DNA of 64,000 nt from Paenibacillus etheri (GTDB taxonomy: Bacteria; Bacillota; Bacilli; Paenibacillales; Paenibacillaceae). This document shows positions 41,490 to 50,506 of the stretch, in pieces. Below the pieces are notes generated by a model. That model did not search any database and was not told where the DNA came from. It saw only the letters and a program-made list of their open reading frames with translations. The translations under genes were made by a program, and so were the position numbers. Location: NCBI RefSeq assembly GCF_001012825.1, contig NZ_LCZJ02000036.1, forward strand, positions 1 through 64,000, read 5' to 3'. Within the stretch, counting starts at the first letter, position 1. Each line of letters opens with the position of its first letter.

Positions 41490-41849
41490 TTACTTCACTT
41501 CTACAGCTGCGCCTGCTTCTTCCAATTTTGCTTTAGTAGCTTCGGCTTCATCTTTGCTTACTTTTTCTTTGATTGCTTTTGGTGCGTTGTCTACAAGGTC
41601 TTTAGCTTCTTTCAAGCCAAGGCCTGTGATTTCGCGAACGATTTTGATAACGTTGATTTTGGAAGCGCCAGCGCCTGTCAAAATTACGTCAAATTCGGAT
41701 TGCTCTTCAGCTACTGCTGCTACCGCACCGCCAGCTGCTACTGGAGCTGCTGCTGTTACGCCGAATTCTTCTTCAATTGCTTTAACCAGGTCGTTCAGTT
41801 CCAATACGCTCATGCCTTTAATTGCTTCCAAGATTGCTTCTTTACTCAT
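41490..41849 (-). CDS. rplL: 50S ribosomal protein L7/L12
   Basis: A 119-residue stalk protein: N-terminal dimerisation domain (1-35), Ala-rich hinge ([17 protein letters not shown]) and C-terminal factor-binding domain ([18 protein letters not shown]). It follows rplJ by 68 nt and a strong terminator follows it. Confidence 0.98.
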   Translation of the reverse strand: MSKEAILEAIKGMSVLELNDLVKAIEEEFGVTAAAPVAAGGAVAAVAEEQSEFDVILTGAGASKINVIKIVREITGLGLKEAKDLVDNAPKAIKEKVSKDEAEATKAKLEEAGAAVEVK

Positions 41850-41917
41850 GATTGAACCTCCATTTATAATTTAAATTTGTTTGTGGTAATGTGATTTATG
41901 CTGCAAGAGTCAAAGGC

Positions 41918-42421
41918 TTACGCGCTTTGTTCTTCTTTTTCAGCAACAGCTTTAACTGCAAGCGCGAAGTTGCGCATTGGAGCTTGAAGTACGCTAAGCA
42001 GCATGGACAGCAAACCATCGCGGGATGGAAGCTCAGCCAGTGCTTTCAATTGGTCCGCGTCGATGACACGTCCTTCTACTACGCCGCCTTTCAATTTCAA
42101 AGCGTCGTTTTTCTTGGCGAAATCGTTCAAAATTTTAGCTGGAGCTACTGCATCAGTTGTGCTGAATGCGATAGCTGTTGGACCAGTCAAAACTTCATCC
42201 AACTCACTCAACTCAGCCGCAGCAGTTGCGCGACGCAGCAATGTGTTCTTCAGGACTTGAAACTCAACGCCAGCTTCACGAAGTTGCTTACGCAGTTCAG
42301 TCACTTGGGAAACGTTCAATCCACGATAGTCCGCTACAACAGTCGAAAGACTGTTTTGCAGTTTCGCAGTAACAACGTCAACCGCATCCTGTTTTGCTTG
42401 AATTACTTTTGCATTTGCCAA
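41918..42421 (-). CDS. rplJ: 50S ribosomal protein L10
   Basis: A 167-residue L10 that anchors L7/L12 dimers through its C-terminal helix. The start is TTG at 42421 ([15 protein letters not shown]), 6 nt after GGAGGTG; GTG 42430 overlaps that site. It is preceded by an L10 leader and an attenuator, and its own promoter. Confidence 0.97.
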   Translation of the reverse strand: MANAKVIQAKQDAVDVVTAKLQNSLSTVVADYRGLNVSQVTELRKQLREAGVEFQVLKNTLLRRATAAAELSELDEVLTGPTAIAFSTTDAVAPAKILNDFAKKNDALKLKGGVVEGRVIDADQLKALAELPSRDGLLSMLLSVLQAPMRNFALAVKAVAEKEEQSA

Positions 42422-42439
42422 TGTATACACCTCCTGAAA

Positions 42440-42664
42440 ATTTATGTGTCGGCGTTCTTTCCAAGGAAAGCATCACCGCTCCTACGCAGGCATTAGAAAA
42501 GCCTCCGCAGAATCACGAAGGCTTGATAAAACGAAAGTTATACGAGCGAGCTCGTTACTTCTTGTTTCTATCACAACACCTCGGTAGGGAATTAAGCACT
42601 AAGGCACCTACTGTCTACGGTAAGCATATTCAAGGTTAAGATACATACCTTAAGTTTCACAACT
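42440..42664 (-). promoter_or_regulatory. L10 leader with attenuator (ribosomal L10 leader family)
   Basis: The minus strand has the conserved L10-leader blocks CCGTAGACAGTAGGTGCC, CTTAATTCCCTACCGAGG and a helical stretch up to a terminator-like stem (AAGCCTTCG/CGGAGGCTT, 42499-42524) followed by TTCT. L10-L12 complex binds such leaders and shuts off rplJL. The match is by sequence blocks and position. Confidence 0.85.
42496..42524 (-). terminator. Attenuator hairpin of rplJL
   Basis: A 9-bp stem AAGCCTTCG/CGGAGGCTT followed by TTCT, 75 nt before rplJ and inside the L10 leader. It is the probable premature stop controlled by L10. Confidence 0.7.
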
Positions 42665-42669
42665 GTTAT

Positions 42670-42698
42670 AGATTATCAAAATTGACTCAAAGAGTCAA
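42670..42698 (-). promoter_or_regulatory. Sigma-A promoter of rplJL with palindromic -35
   Basis: TTGACT (42693-42698), 17 nt, TAATCT (42670-42675). The -35 box is the left arm of a perfect palindrome TTGACTC-TTT-GAGTCAA (42682-42698) followed by TTTT, so the same DNA could serve as the rplA terminator and the rplJ promoter. Confidence 0.65.
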
Positions 42699-42705
42699 CC
42701 TTTAT

Positions 42706-43398
42706 TTATCTGAAGACGGTTGTGTTCACACGAGCGCTAGGTCCCATTGTGGAAGAAATCGAGATGCCTTTAAGGTATACACCTTTAGCAGCAGCCGGTT
42801 TCGCACGGTTCAAAGCGTCGATAAGAGCTTTAAGGTTATCGTTCAATTGTGCAGCATCAAAGGACACTTTGCCGATTGGCGCGTGAATTTGACCCGCTTT
42901 GTCAAGACGATATTCGATTTTACCGGCTTTGATTTCTTGCACAGCCTTGGAAACATCGAATGTAACTGTGCCAGCTTTAGGGTTAGGCATAAGACCTTTA
43001 CCACCAAGCAGACGACCCAGTTTACCGACTTCACTCATCATATCAGGTGTAGCTACGCAGACATCAAATTCAAACCAGCCTTGTTGAATTTTGTTGATCA
43101 TGTCTTGATCACCAACAAAATCCGCGCCAGCAGCTTCTGCCTCTTTCGCTTTTTCACCTTTTGCAAATACAAGCACGCGTTGTGTTTTACCAGTGCCGTG
43201 AGGCAGGACAACAACACCACGAACTGCTTGGTCTTGTTTACGCGGGTCTACACCCAAACGAACTGCTGCTTCAACGGTTTCGTCGAACTTTGCAGTCGCT
43301 GCCTTTTTCACAAGCTCTACAGCTTCTGAAGGCTCGTAAGTTGCTTCGCTGTTGATCAGCTTAGCAGCTTCTTGGTATTTCTTACCATGTTTAGCCAT
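42706..43398 (-). CDS. rplA: 50S ribosomal protein L1
   Basis: A 230-residue L1 of the mobile E-site stalk, with the signature [17 protein letters not shown] and [15 protein letters not shown] 43398 follows GGAGGAA; the longer frame to 43455 is unlikely. It lies 81 nt after rplK, where a short hairpin (CCCGCA/TGTGGG) might be an L1 regulatory site. Confidence 0.97.
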   Translation of the reverse strand: MAKHGKKYQEAAKLINSEATYEPSEAVELVKKAATAKFDETVEAAVRLGVDPRKQDQAVRGVVVLPHGTGKTQRVLVFAKGEKAKEAEAAGADFVGDQDMINKIQQGWFEFDVCVATPDMMSEVGKLGRLLGGKGLMPNPKAGTVTFDVSKAVQEIKAGKIEYRLDKAGQIHAPIGKVSFDAAQLNDNLKALIDALNRAKPAAAKGVYLKGISISSTMGPSARVNTTVFR

Positions 43399-43479
43399 GA
43401 AATGTTCCTCCTTTGTGGTGTTAGCGGAAATTCCTCCCACATACTTGCGGGTCACGAATGACCGATTCTTCGAAAACTA

Positions 43480-43905
43480 CTAGTCTTCGATTGTGATACC
43501 CATACTGCGAGCAGTACCTTCAACCATACGCATTGCAGCTTCTACAGTTGCAGCGTTAAGGTCGGGCATTTTTGTTTCAGCAATTTCACGAACCGCTGCG
43601 CGGCCGATTTTTGCTACTTTTTTCTTGTTTGGTTCGCCGGATCCTTTTTCTACTTTAGCAGCGATGCGAAGCAGAACAGCAGCCGGAGGAGTTTTAGTGA
43701 TGAACGTAAAGGAACGGTCTTCAAATACTGTAATTTCAACCGGAATGATCAAGCCAGCCTGGTCGGCAGTACGAGCATTAAATTCCTTACAGAATGCCAT
43801 GATGTTGACACCTGCTTGACCTAACGCCGGACCTACTGGAGGCGCTGGATTCGCTTTCCCTGCAGGAATCTGCAGTTTCACCATTTTAATAACTTTTTTA
43901 GCCAT
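43480..43905 (-). CDS. rplK: 50S ribosomal protein L11
   Basis: A 141-residue L11 of the GTPase-associated centre, needed for RelA activation. [20 protein letters not shown], the proline-rich thiostrepton-site segment, is intact. ATG 43905 has AAGGAGGTG upstream; the in-frame ATG at 43947 lacks a site. Confidence 0.97.
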   Translation of the reverse strand: MAKKVIKMVKLQIPAGKANPAPPVGPALGQAGVNIMAFCKEFNARTADQAGLIIPVEITVFEDRSFTFITKTPPAAVLLRIAAKVEKGSGEPNKKKVAKIGRAAVREIAETKMPDLNAATVEAAMRMVEGTARSMGITIED

Positions 43906-43980
43906 GAGTGACACCTCCTTGCAAAAATAGTGGTCTTCGAACGCCATTAGCGCTCTCCCACAAGAAACCCTTAGCTTATG

Positions 43981-44514
43981 TTATATTTTCTCCACTTGAG
44001 TGAAATCCAACTCTAGCGGGGTTTCCCGTCCAAACATGTTCACATGCACTTTGATCTTGCTCTTGTCAGCCAAAATTTCTTCCACGGATCCCACAAAATT
44101 CGCAAACGGACCAACCATAATACGTACGGATTCCTTGATTTCGAAATCAATCTTCGCTTTAGGTTCAACCATGCCCATATGCTTCAGAATTTGTTCTACC
44201 TCTTCCGGAAGCAAAGCTGTTGGTTTAGACCCTGAGCCTGTCGAACCAACAAATCCAGTAACGCCCGGAGTATTGCGGACAACATACCAGGAATCATCAG
44301 TCTGAACCATTTCCACCAAAACATAACCCGGGTAAACTTTACGCATAACGGTTTTTTTCTTACCGTCTTTGTTTACGATTTCTTCTTCCATAGGAACAAG
44401 AACGCGGAATATTTTGTCTTCCATGCCCATGGACTCAACGCGCTTTTCCAAATTGGCTTTGACCTTATTCTCATACCCAGAATAGGTATGAACGACATAC
44501 CATCTTTTTTCCAT
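43981..44514 (-). CDS. nusG: Transcription termination/antitermination factor NusG
   Basis: A 177-residue NusG with NGN domain (MEKRWYVVHTYSGYENKVK) and C-terminal KOW domain (VRIMVGPFANFVGSVEEI). It links RNA polymerase to ribosomal S10 or Rho; in Bacillus it also promotes pausing. It follows secE by 21 nt. Confidence 0.98.
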   Translation of the reverse strand: MEKRWYVVHTYSGYENKVKANLEKRVESMGMEDKIFRVLVPMEEEIVNKDGKKKTVMRKVYPGYVLVEMVQTDDSWYVVRNTPGVTGFVGSTGSGSKPTALLPEEVEQILKHMGMVEPKAKIDFEIKESVRIMVGPFANFVGSVEEILADKSKIKVHVNMFGRETPLELDFTQVEKI

Positions 44515-44535
44515 ATCAAGCCACCTGGGACCTCT

Positions 44536-44727
44536 CTAAATAATCGCTTCAATCACAGCGGAAATACCGATGTCCAGAACCCAGAAGTAAATAGCGACAA
44601 CCACAATTGTACCGAGAACGATCAATGTATAGTTGGTCAATTCTTTACGACTTGGCCAGCGAACTTTTTTGAGTTCACTCCAGCTCTCAGTGAAAAAGGA
44701 AAACATAGACTTGAAACTACGTTTCAT
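44536..44727 (-). CDS. secE: Protein translocase subunit SecE
   Basis: A 63-residue single-span SecE: amphipathic segment then one membrane helix (NYTLIVLGTIVVVAIYFWVLD). It clamps SecY. It lies between rpmG and nusG, as usual. Confidence 0.96.
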   Translation of the reverse strand: MKRSFKSMFSFFTESWSELKKVRWPSRKELTNYTLIVLGTIVVVAIYFWVLDIGISAVIEAII

Positions 44728-44747
44728 GCCGACTACACCTCCACAGA

Positions 44748-44897
44748 CTATCTGGTTTCGCGATGAGGAGTTTGCGAGTTACAATACTTGCAAAATTTCT
44801 TCATCTCCATGCGGTCGGGGTGATTTCGCTTGTTTTTGGTAGTCGCATAGTTTCTTTGTTTGCAACTTGTACAAGCCAAAGTGATAATTACCCGCAT
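44748..44897 (-). CDS. rpmG: 50S ribosomal protein L33
   Basis: A 49-residue protein, [19 protein letters not shown] and so on, with four cysteines (CTSC, CKYC) in the zinc-binding C+ type. GGAGGTG lies 6 nt before the ATG at 44897. It is first in the rpmG-secE-nusG-rplKA unit, 20 nt ahead of secE. Confidence 0.96.
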   Translation of the reverse strand: MRVIITLACTSCKQRNYATTKNKRNHPDRMEMKKFCKYCNSQTPHRETR

Positions 44898-44991
44898 GAT
44901 GTGCACCTCCCGAGACGTCCTTCTAACTATTCAATTAGAAGACGTAAATATTGATCCTAAAAAAAGCCGCGAATTTAGGCCTACCTAAAAC

Positions 44992-45021
44992 ACTTTAGCA
45001 TAATGTCAAGGTCTGTGTCAA
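44992..45021 (-). promoter_or_regulatory. Promoter candidate of rpmG-secE-nusG
   Basis: TTGACA (45016-45021), 18 nt, TAAAGT (44992-44997). A second TTGACA lies at 45004-45009 within the spacer. The stretch 45022-45240 upstream holds no gene I can recognise. Confidence 0.55.
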
Positions 45022-45242
45022 CGAAAGAATTCCGTACTGCACTGGGTAATTTCGGGTGTTATAGTCATATGGCCGTACCCTGTCCTTGGGTCTATCTCTT
45101 CCTCACACTTCGCTGTCTTCCTTATCATTATGGGGTATTCCGACTGTGTATAAACCTACCCTCAACGGCAACAACTAAAATCGACGCAAATAGAAATTTA
45201 TGGCATTAGCTCCTAATTCTATCCGGGCAATTTAATGAGACT

Positions 45243-45271
45243 AAAAAAAAGAACTCGATGTACGAGCTCTC
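45243..45271 (-). terminator. Terminator of sigH
   Basis: AGAGCTCG and CGAGTTCT pair around TACAT and are followed by eight T residues on the minus strand, 18 nt after the sigH stop. Confidence 0.88.
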
Positions 45272-45288
45272 TTGTGTTCATTATATCA

Positions 45289-45933
45289 TTAATTGTCACG
45301 CACTTCTAGATATCTTTCTAATTTCCGCTTTACTCGTTGTAAAGCGTTGTCAATTGACTTTACATGCCGCTTTAGATCTTCAGCAATTTCCTGATAAGAT
45401 CGTCCGTCTAAGTACAACATGAGAACTTTACGCTCTAGGTCGCTTAAAATCTCCGCCATCTTATCTTCAAGTCCGATGAATTCTTCTTGATTAATAATTA
45501 ACTCTTCTGGATCGAGAACCTGAGTTCCACAAATGACATCCATAAGCGTCCGGTCAGAATCTTCATCATAAATGGGCTTGTCCAAAGAAACATAAGAATT
45601 GAGCGGAATATGCTTCTGACGAGTGGCCGTCTTAATAGCGGTTATAATCTGACGTGTAATGCAGAGCTCAGCAAAAGCCTTGAATGAAGAGAGCTTGTCA
45701 CCTTTAAAGTCACGAATAGCCTTATATAGACCAATCATTCCTTCTTGAACAATATCTTCACGATCTGCCCCGATCAAGAAATAAGAGCGGGCCTTAGCAC
45801 GTACAAAATTACGGTATTTATTAATTAAGTGTTCCAATGCGCCACTGTCGCCACCACGGAAAGCCTCGACAATATCTTCATCACTTATGAAATCATACTC
45901 AGATAGCATTATTTCCTTGAGGTCGACACTCAC
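45289..45933 (-). CDS. sigH: RNA polymerase sigma-H factor
   Basis: A 214-residue sigma-70-family factor for early sporulation and stationary phase. Region 2 reads YRNFVRAKARSYFLIGADRE with DIVQEGMIGLYKAIRDF; region 4 has the helix-turn-helix GRSYQEIAEDLKRHVKSIDNAL. The start is taken as GTG 45933 after GGGGGGATTC; TTG 45936 is nearly as good. It lies between rae1 and rpmG as in B. subtilis. Confidence 0.95.
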   Translation of the reverse strand: MSVDLKEIMLSEYDFISDEDIVEAFRGGDSGALEHLINKYRNFVRAKARSYFLIGADREDIVQEGMIGLYKAIRDFKGDKLSSFKAFAELCITRQIITAIKTATRQKHIPLNSYVSLDKPIYDEDSDRTLMDVICGTQVLDPEELIINQEEFIGLEDKMAEILSDLERKVLMLYLDGRSYQEIAEDLKRHVKSIDNALQRVKRKLERYLEVRDN

Positions 45934-45990
45934 CAAGAATCCCCCCGGCTGCAACGCAAGACACATCGTTACTTCTCGAAATATAGGATC

Positions 45991-46020
45991 AGTATATATT
46001 ATGTTACCTTACACCGTCAA
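45991..46020 (-). promoter_or_regulatory. Sigma-A promoter candidate of sigH
   Basis: TTGACG (46015-46020), 18 nt, TATACT (45991-45996); a 16-nt spacing with TATATA is also possible. In B. subtilis sigH is repressed by AbrB, but no such site can be assigned. Confidence 0.6.
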
Positions 46021-46091
46021 CCGGATTTGTCCAAAAACAATCTAGAATAGCATAAAATGGAATAAAAATATTACCAAAATCTTCCCAGTTG

Positions 46092-46613
46092 TCACTGCCT
46101 ACGCCAATTTTCCAGTTTACTTCGCACATCAGGAGGCAGTTTGTCTCCCAAAGAATGACGTGTAGAACTGATATTTCCCGGTTCGATAGCCTTTTTTACT
46201 TGTTTCTGATTCTCTACAATTTCCAGATGCAATTCTCTTGCAGAAATCCGCAGTGCACCTTGGGCAAAAATAATATGCTGCTCCACAAAGTCACTCGTTG
46301 CAACATAGATCTGCCGACGTCGGTTGCTAAATTCTCCAACCAATCGTTCGATGCACTCATCTGCGGTTTCTTTTTCCTTGGTGAAAAACACCTGGACCTT
46401 GCCCTGGACAAATGACCTTCCCAATCCTGGAACGCGGTATGCATCAAACACAGCAATAACTCGTCGTCCTGAGTAAGCCTGGTAATCAGCCAGTAAATCC
46501 ATCAAGCGGTCGCGTGCTTCCTGCATACCAATCTGGGACAGTGCCGCAAGTTCCGGCCAGCCACCGATCATATTATATCCGTCCACAAGCAGCACATCGC
46601 GCCAGTCGGCCAT
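46092..46613 (-). CDS. rae1: NYN-domain ribosome-associated endonuclease Rae1
   Basis: A 173-residue NYN/PIN-like nuclease (YacP). The acidic catalytic residues include Asp11 in LLVDGYNMI and Asp in VIAVFDAY and YVATSDFVEQ. B. subtilis Rae1 cuts certain mRNAs in the ribosomal A site. It starts 2 nt after the rlmB stop, so the two are probably coupled. Confidence 0.88.
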   Translation of the reverse strand: MADWRDVLLVDGYNMIGGWPELAALSQIGMQEARDRLMDLLADYQAYSGRRVIAVFDAYRVPGLGRSFVQGKVQVFFTKEKETADECIERLVGEFSNRRRQIYVATSDFVEQHIIFAQGALRISARELHLEIVENQKQVKKAIEPGNISSTRHSLGDKLPPDVRSKLENWRRQ

Positions 46614-46615
46614 AG

Positions 46616-47380
46616 TTATCCCTGCTGTTGCCGAAGGCGTACCACTTCATACATAATGACTCCTGCGGCGACAGAGGCATTTAATGAATTGATCTTCCCG
46701 GCCATCGGAAGCTTGAGTAATACATCACATTTTTCACGAATCAGGCGTCCCATCCCTTTATTCTCATTACCGATTACAACAGCTACCGGTCCTGTGAAAA
46801 TATTGGATCCAAACAGATTCTGATCTGTGTCCACATCCGTACCTACTACCCAGACTCCCTGCTCTTTCAGACGATCAATGGTCTGACCCAGGTTAGTGAC
46901 CCGTGCAACCGGAACATATTCCACGGCACCCGCGGATGTTTTGGACACAGTAGCAGTAATCTGAGCCGAACGGCGTTTAGGTACGATTACCCCATGCACT
47001 CCAGTACAATCTGCTGTCCGCAGAATGGATCCCAGGTTATGTGGATCTTCGATCTCATCCAGCAAAATCAGGAATGCGGGCTCTCCTTTGGCTTCAGCTG
47101 CAGCCAGCAAATCATCTACCTCGACATAGGCAAAAGGTGCCGCTTGAGCAACTACCCCCTGATGTTGCACTCCAGGAGCAAGTTGATCCAGCTTACGCTT
47201 GTCCACATGTTGAATGACAATCCCCGCTTTACGTGCTTCAGCAACGATTGGTGCGGTCAGATGCTTCTGAGCCGTTTCTGCAATCCATATTTTATTTAAT
47301 GTACGACCCGCGCGAAGCGCCTCAAGCACGGAATGCTTCCCAGCCAATATTTCCTCTTCTGTCTTCAAATCTTCTTCCAT
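46616..47380 (-). CDS. rlmB: 23S rRNA (guanosine2251-2'-O)-methyltransferase
   Basis: A 254-residue SpoU/TrmH-family enzyme with an N-terminal substrate-binding domain and the knotted SAM domain motifs NLGSILRTAD, GNENKGM and NSLNASVAAG. ATG 47380 is preferred over GTG 47386, which is too close to AGGAG. It lies between mrnC and rae1, as in B. subtilis (yacO). Confidence 0.92.
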   Translation of the reverse strand: MEEDLKTEEEILAGKHSVLEALRAGRTLNKIWIAETAQKHLTAPIVAEARKAGIVIQHVDKRKLDQLAPGVQHQGVVAQAAPFAYVEVDDLLAAAEAKGEPAFLILLDEIEDPHNLGSILRTADCTGVHGVIVPKRRSAQITATVSKTSAGAVEYVPVARVTNLGQTIDRLKEQGVWVVGTDVDTDQNLFGSNIFTGPVAVVIGNENKGMGRLIREKCDVLLKLPMAGKINSLNASVAAGVIMYEVVRLRQQQG

Positions 47381-47417
47381 GTTCACTTCTCCTATTCTCT
47401 ATTTCGCAAAAGCCTTA

Positions 47418-47852
47418 TCACGGCTGTTTCAACATAAACTGTATGCCACTGTTCACAATTTCTTGTATTCTCTCCTGTTGACCTGTGTAGTATAAGTAAC
47501 CTATCAGGCACTCAAAGGCAGTAGCATGACGGTATTCAAGAACATCTGCGTTCTTAGGAATACTTCCCGATTTAGCATTTCTCCCCTGACGGGCGACATC
47601 TTTTTCCTCTTCTGTGAGACTTGGCTCCAAAAATCCAAGAATTGCACTCTGCGCCTTAGCGGATACAAGTCCTGTAGCAGAGCGATGCAAATGGTTTGGG
47701 CGCAAATTCGGAAGAGATACTAAATACTGACGAACTGACACTTCGTAAATAGCATCTCCTACATAGGCAAGCACAATTGGCGAGAGGAGTCGCGCAGGTT
47801 TGGAAGGTTCATAAGGAAGCCACCCGTTCTGAAACTTGCGTTCCTCGCTCAT
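47418..47852 (-). CDS. mrnC: Mini-ribonuclease III
   Basis: A 144-residue RNase III-type dimer lacking the dsRNA-binding domain; it matures 23S rRNA ends. The signature SPIVLAYVGDAIYEVSVR (Asp33) is present, with a second conserved Glu in ATAFECLIGYLYY. Its ATG overlaps the cysS stop by 4 nt. Confidence 0.93.
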   Translation of the reverse strand: MSEERKFQNGWLPYEPSKPARLLSPIVLAYVGDAIYEVSVRQYLVSLPNLRPNHLHRSATGLVSAKAQSAILGFLEPSLTEEEKDVARQGRNAKSGSIPKNADVLEYRHATAFECLIGYLYYTGQQERIQEIVNSGIQFMLKQP

Positions 47853-49255
47853 TTACGCCGCCACCGCATTCCTTGGGGAGTATCCTCAAGCAATATGCCT
47901 AAGCGACCTAATTCATCACGGATCTCATCGGACCGGCTCCAGTTCTTATTCTTACGCGCTTCAACCCGCTCTGCGATCAATCGTTCAACTTCTTCACCCG
48001 CAATCTCTTCTTCAAGCTCAGGTGTCAAACGCAGTACAGCATTCATTTCCCCAAAAGCTTGCAATAGTGCAGCAAAATCAGCTGGGGCTGCCTCATTATT
48101 CGCAAGGGTATGGTTAGCAAGACTCACCCAATCAAACATAGCGGTGATCGCATCAGGAGTATTAAAGTCATCCTGCATTCTAGCATGAAAATTGGCCACA
48201 ATTGCAGATAGCTTATCATTAATCTCTGAGCTGACCTCACCCTGAGCACCCTCAGCAGCAAGTTCAAGACGATGTTTAACGTTACTTTCTGCAAGCGAGA
48301 TACGTTCTACGCTCTTTTCGGCTGAAGTCATGGAATCCACCGAGAAGTTCAACGGATTACGATAATGGGTTGATAGCATGAAATAACGAATGGTTCCAGC
48401 TTTAAATTGCCCACGGATATCTTTTACAAGCCAACCGTTACCCAATGATTTCGACATTTTTTCATCACCGATGTTGATAAATCCATTGTGCATCCAGTAA
48501 TTAGAGAGTGGCTTACCCGTCAGAGCTTCTGTCTGTGCGCATTCGCATTCATGATGCGGGAACTGTAAATCTTGTCCACCCCCGTGGATGTCGATCGTAT
48601 CCCCCAAGAACTCTCTTGCCATGGCCGAGCATTCAATATGCCAGCCCGGGCGTCCATTCCCCCATGGGCTCTGCCAATACACTTCACCAGGTTTCGCTGC
48701 TTTCCACAACACAAAATCTTCAGGCTTCTCTTTACGTGAGTCTACCTCCACGCGAATACCAAACTGCAATTCATCTAGATTCTGACGGGACAGCTTACCA
48801 TAGTCTTCAAATTTGGAAGTACGGTAGTATACATCGCCACCACTCTCGTAGGCATACCCTTTTTCCTCAAGCTCTTTAATGAATTCAATGATCAGCTCCA
48901 TGCTTTCTGTTACCCGCGGATTCAATGTTGCCGGTTTTACTCCAAGCCCTTCAAGATCCTCACGATAAGCATTAATGAAAATCTCAGCAACCTCTGCTAC
49001 TGAAGTGTTCATTTCTTCTGCTTTACGTATTAGTTTATCATCTACATCCGTGAAGTTCGTAACATACCGTACCTCATTGCCGAGTTGCTCCAAATAATTC
49101 CGGACCATATCAAAAACAATAATAGGTCTAGCATTTCCGATATGCATATATCCATAAACGGTTGGACCACATACGTACATTTTCACTTTGCCCGACTCCT
49201 GGGGTACAAACTGCTCCTTGCTGCGTGTCATTGTGTTGTAAATTTGTAAAGCCAT
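47849..49255 (-). CDS. cysS: Cysteinyl-tRNA synthetase
   Basis: A 468-residue class I synthetase. HIGH motif in GYMHIGNARP, KMSKS in DEKMSKSLGN, and zinc ligands including Cys28 in YVCGPTVYG and HECEC. Full length. It follows cysE by 48 nt and is controlled by the upstream cysteine T-box with cysE. Confidence 0.97.
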   Translation of the reverse strand: MALQIYNTMTRSKEQFVPQESGKVKMYVCGPTVYGYMHIGNARPIIVFDMVRNYLEQLGNEVRYVTNFTDVDDKLIRKAEEMNTSVAEVAEIFINAYREDLEGLGVKPATLNPRVTESMELIIEFIKELEEKGYAYESGGDVYYRTSKFEDYGKLSRQNLDELQFGIRVEVDSRKEKPEDFVLWKAAKPGEVYWQSPWGNGRPGWHIECSAMAREFLGDTIDIHGGGQDLQFPHHECECAQTEALTGKPLSNYWMHNGFINIGDEKMSKSLGNGWLVKDIRGQFKAGTIRYFMLSTHYRNPLNFSVDSMTSAEKSVERISLAESNVKHRLELAAEGAQGEVSSEINDKLSAIVANFHARMQDDFNTPDAITAMFDWVSLANHTLANNEAAPADFAALLQAFGEMNAVLRLTPELEEEIAGEEVERLIAERVEARKNKNWSRSDEIRDELGRLGILLEDTPQGMRWRRK

Positions 49256-49303
49256 CCTATTCCAACCCTTTCTGTGTCCCGATTCCTTAAGTACCGGATA
49301 TGC

Positions 49304-49996
49304 TTAAATTTCGTAATCACCAATATACTGCTGAGTTTCAGCCAGTCGCTGTGCAGTCTTTTGCTTATCTTCTCCTCCAAGCTTCTCTCTGATCTCTTCG
49401 ATTTCTTTCTGCAAAAAGCGAAGTGAATCCACAAGCGGGTCTGGCATCTGGGTATGATCCAAGCGATCGGATACACGTTCACCATTACGTTTTACTACAC
49501 GGCCCGGATTTCCTACCACCGTACTGTTATTCGGCACTTCACGCAACACAACTGCATTAGAACCTATATTTGAATTGTCGCCGATACGAAACGATCCTAA
49601 TACCTTCGCTCCAGAACCAATAACTACATTGTTGCCAACTGTGGGATGACGCTTACCTTTTTCTTTCCCTGTTCCTCCGAGTGTAACCCCTTGATAGATA
49701 ATAACATCATCACCGATTTCACAGGTTTCTCCAATAACAATCCCCATACCATGGTCGATAAATAACCTATTTCCGATGACGGCTCCGGGATGGATCTCAA
49801 CACCGGTCATAAATCTACTAAACTGTGAGACTATACGGGCCATTGTATACCAGCGGCGTTTGAAAAAAGAATGGGCAATCCGGTGCCCCCAAATGGCGTG
49901 CAACCCTGCATATGTGAAGACAACCTCGAACCAGCTGCGGGCAGCGGGATCGTTATCAAATACCGCCCGAATGTCCGACTTAATATGCTTAAACAT
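49304..49996 (-). CDS. cysE: Serine O-acetyltransferase
   Basis: A 230-residue left-handed beta-helix enzyme making O-acetylserine for cysteine synthesis. The hexapeptide repeats run from IHPGAVIGNRLFIDHG to SNIGSNAVV. His in FIDHGMG is the likely catalytic base. ATG 49996 is preferred over GTG 49999 by spacing from AGAGG. It is first behind the T-box. Confidence 0.95.
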   Translation of the reverse strand: MFKHIKSDIRAVFDNDPAARSWFEVVFTYAGLHAIWGHRIAHSFFKRRWYTMARIVSQFSRFMTGVEIHPGAVIGNRLFIDHGMGIVIGETCEIGDDVIIYQGVTLGGTGKEKGKRHPTVGNNVVIGSGAKVLGSFRIGDNSNIGSNAVVLREVPNNSTVVGNPGRVVKRNGERVSDRLDHTQMPDPLVDSLRFLQKEIEEIREKLGGEDKQKTAQRLAETQQYIGDYEI

Positions 49997-50136
49997 CACG
50001 GTTCCTCTCTTCTTGACTCCCCCATCTCCTGTTTACAGGTACACAAGGAAGGTATTGTCTCCAATCCATCATTCTTATCATACATATGCTGTGGGTGTTT
50101 GCTTGGTTTGTTATATTAAAAAAGATACCTTGAAAC

Positions 50137-50444
50137 AAAAAAAGCCCCTGCAGCATAAAGCTGCAGAGACGTTTAACCGCGGTTCCACTCTGCTTGAACG
50201 AATCAAACAGGCTGCGTTGTTACCATCGGCAGAGTTCGTTCGTTCCACTTGGCATCATTAACGGCGATGTACCCGGCGCGATCTAACGAGCCTTAAGGAT
50301 CGTTCAACCGTGCAGCTCACAGGCGCATGTTCTGCCCCGGACAAATGAATAACTCCCAGCCCGAAAGGGTATACCTTTCTCGGTTATTCTCTCTGGCAAT
50401 TGCCTTAATGGACGTACTTCTCCTGATCACAGCTATTATCATAT
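50137..50444 (-). promoter_or_regulatory. T-box riboswitch (cysteine) of cysE-cysS
   Basis: The minus strand carries the T-box core AGAGTGGAACCGCGG (50191-50177), the antiterminator, and a strong terminator GTCTCTGCAGC...GCTGCAGGGGC then a T-run (50170-50137). Stem I contains GTGAGCTGCACGG, where TGC (50314-50312) is a likely cysteine specifier. Uncharged tRNA-Cys would allow transcription of cysE-cysS. Class is certain; the specifier assignment is inferred. Confidence 0.9.
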
Positions 50445-50450
50445 GGTTCT

Positions 50451-50480
50451 ATCTTAGCGTAAAAGTTAAGGGACTGACAA
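50451..50480 (-). promoter_or_regulatory. Promoter of the cysES T-box transcript
   Basis: TTGTCA (50475-50480), 18 nt, TAAGAT (50451-50456), right after the gltX stop. It would start transcription just before stem I. Confidence 0.6.
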
Positions 50481-50506
50481 GAGGCTTAATGATAAGTAAT
50501 ACTACC

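Noticed and set aside
45003-45209. A 68-codon plus-strand frame in the sigH-rpmG gap
   Set aside because: No ribosome-binding site, cysteine/leucine-rich random composition, and it overlaps the rpmG promoter.
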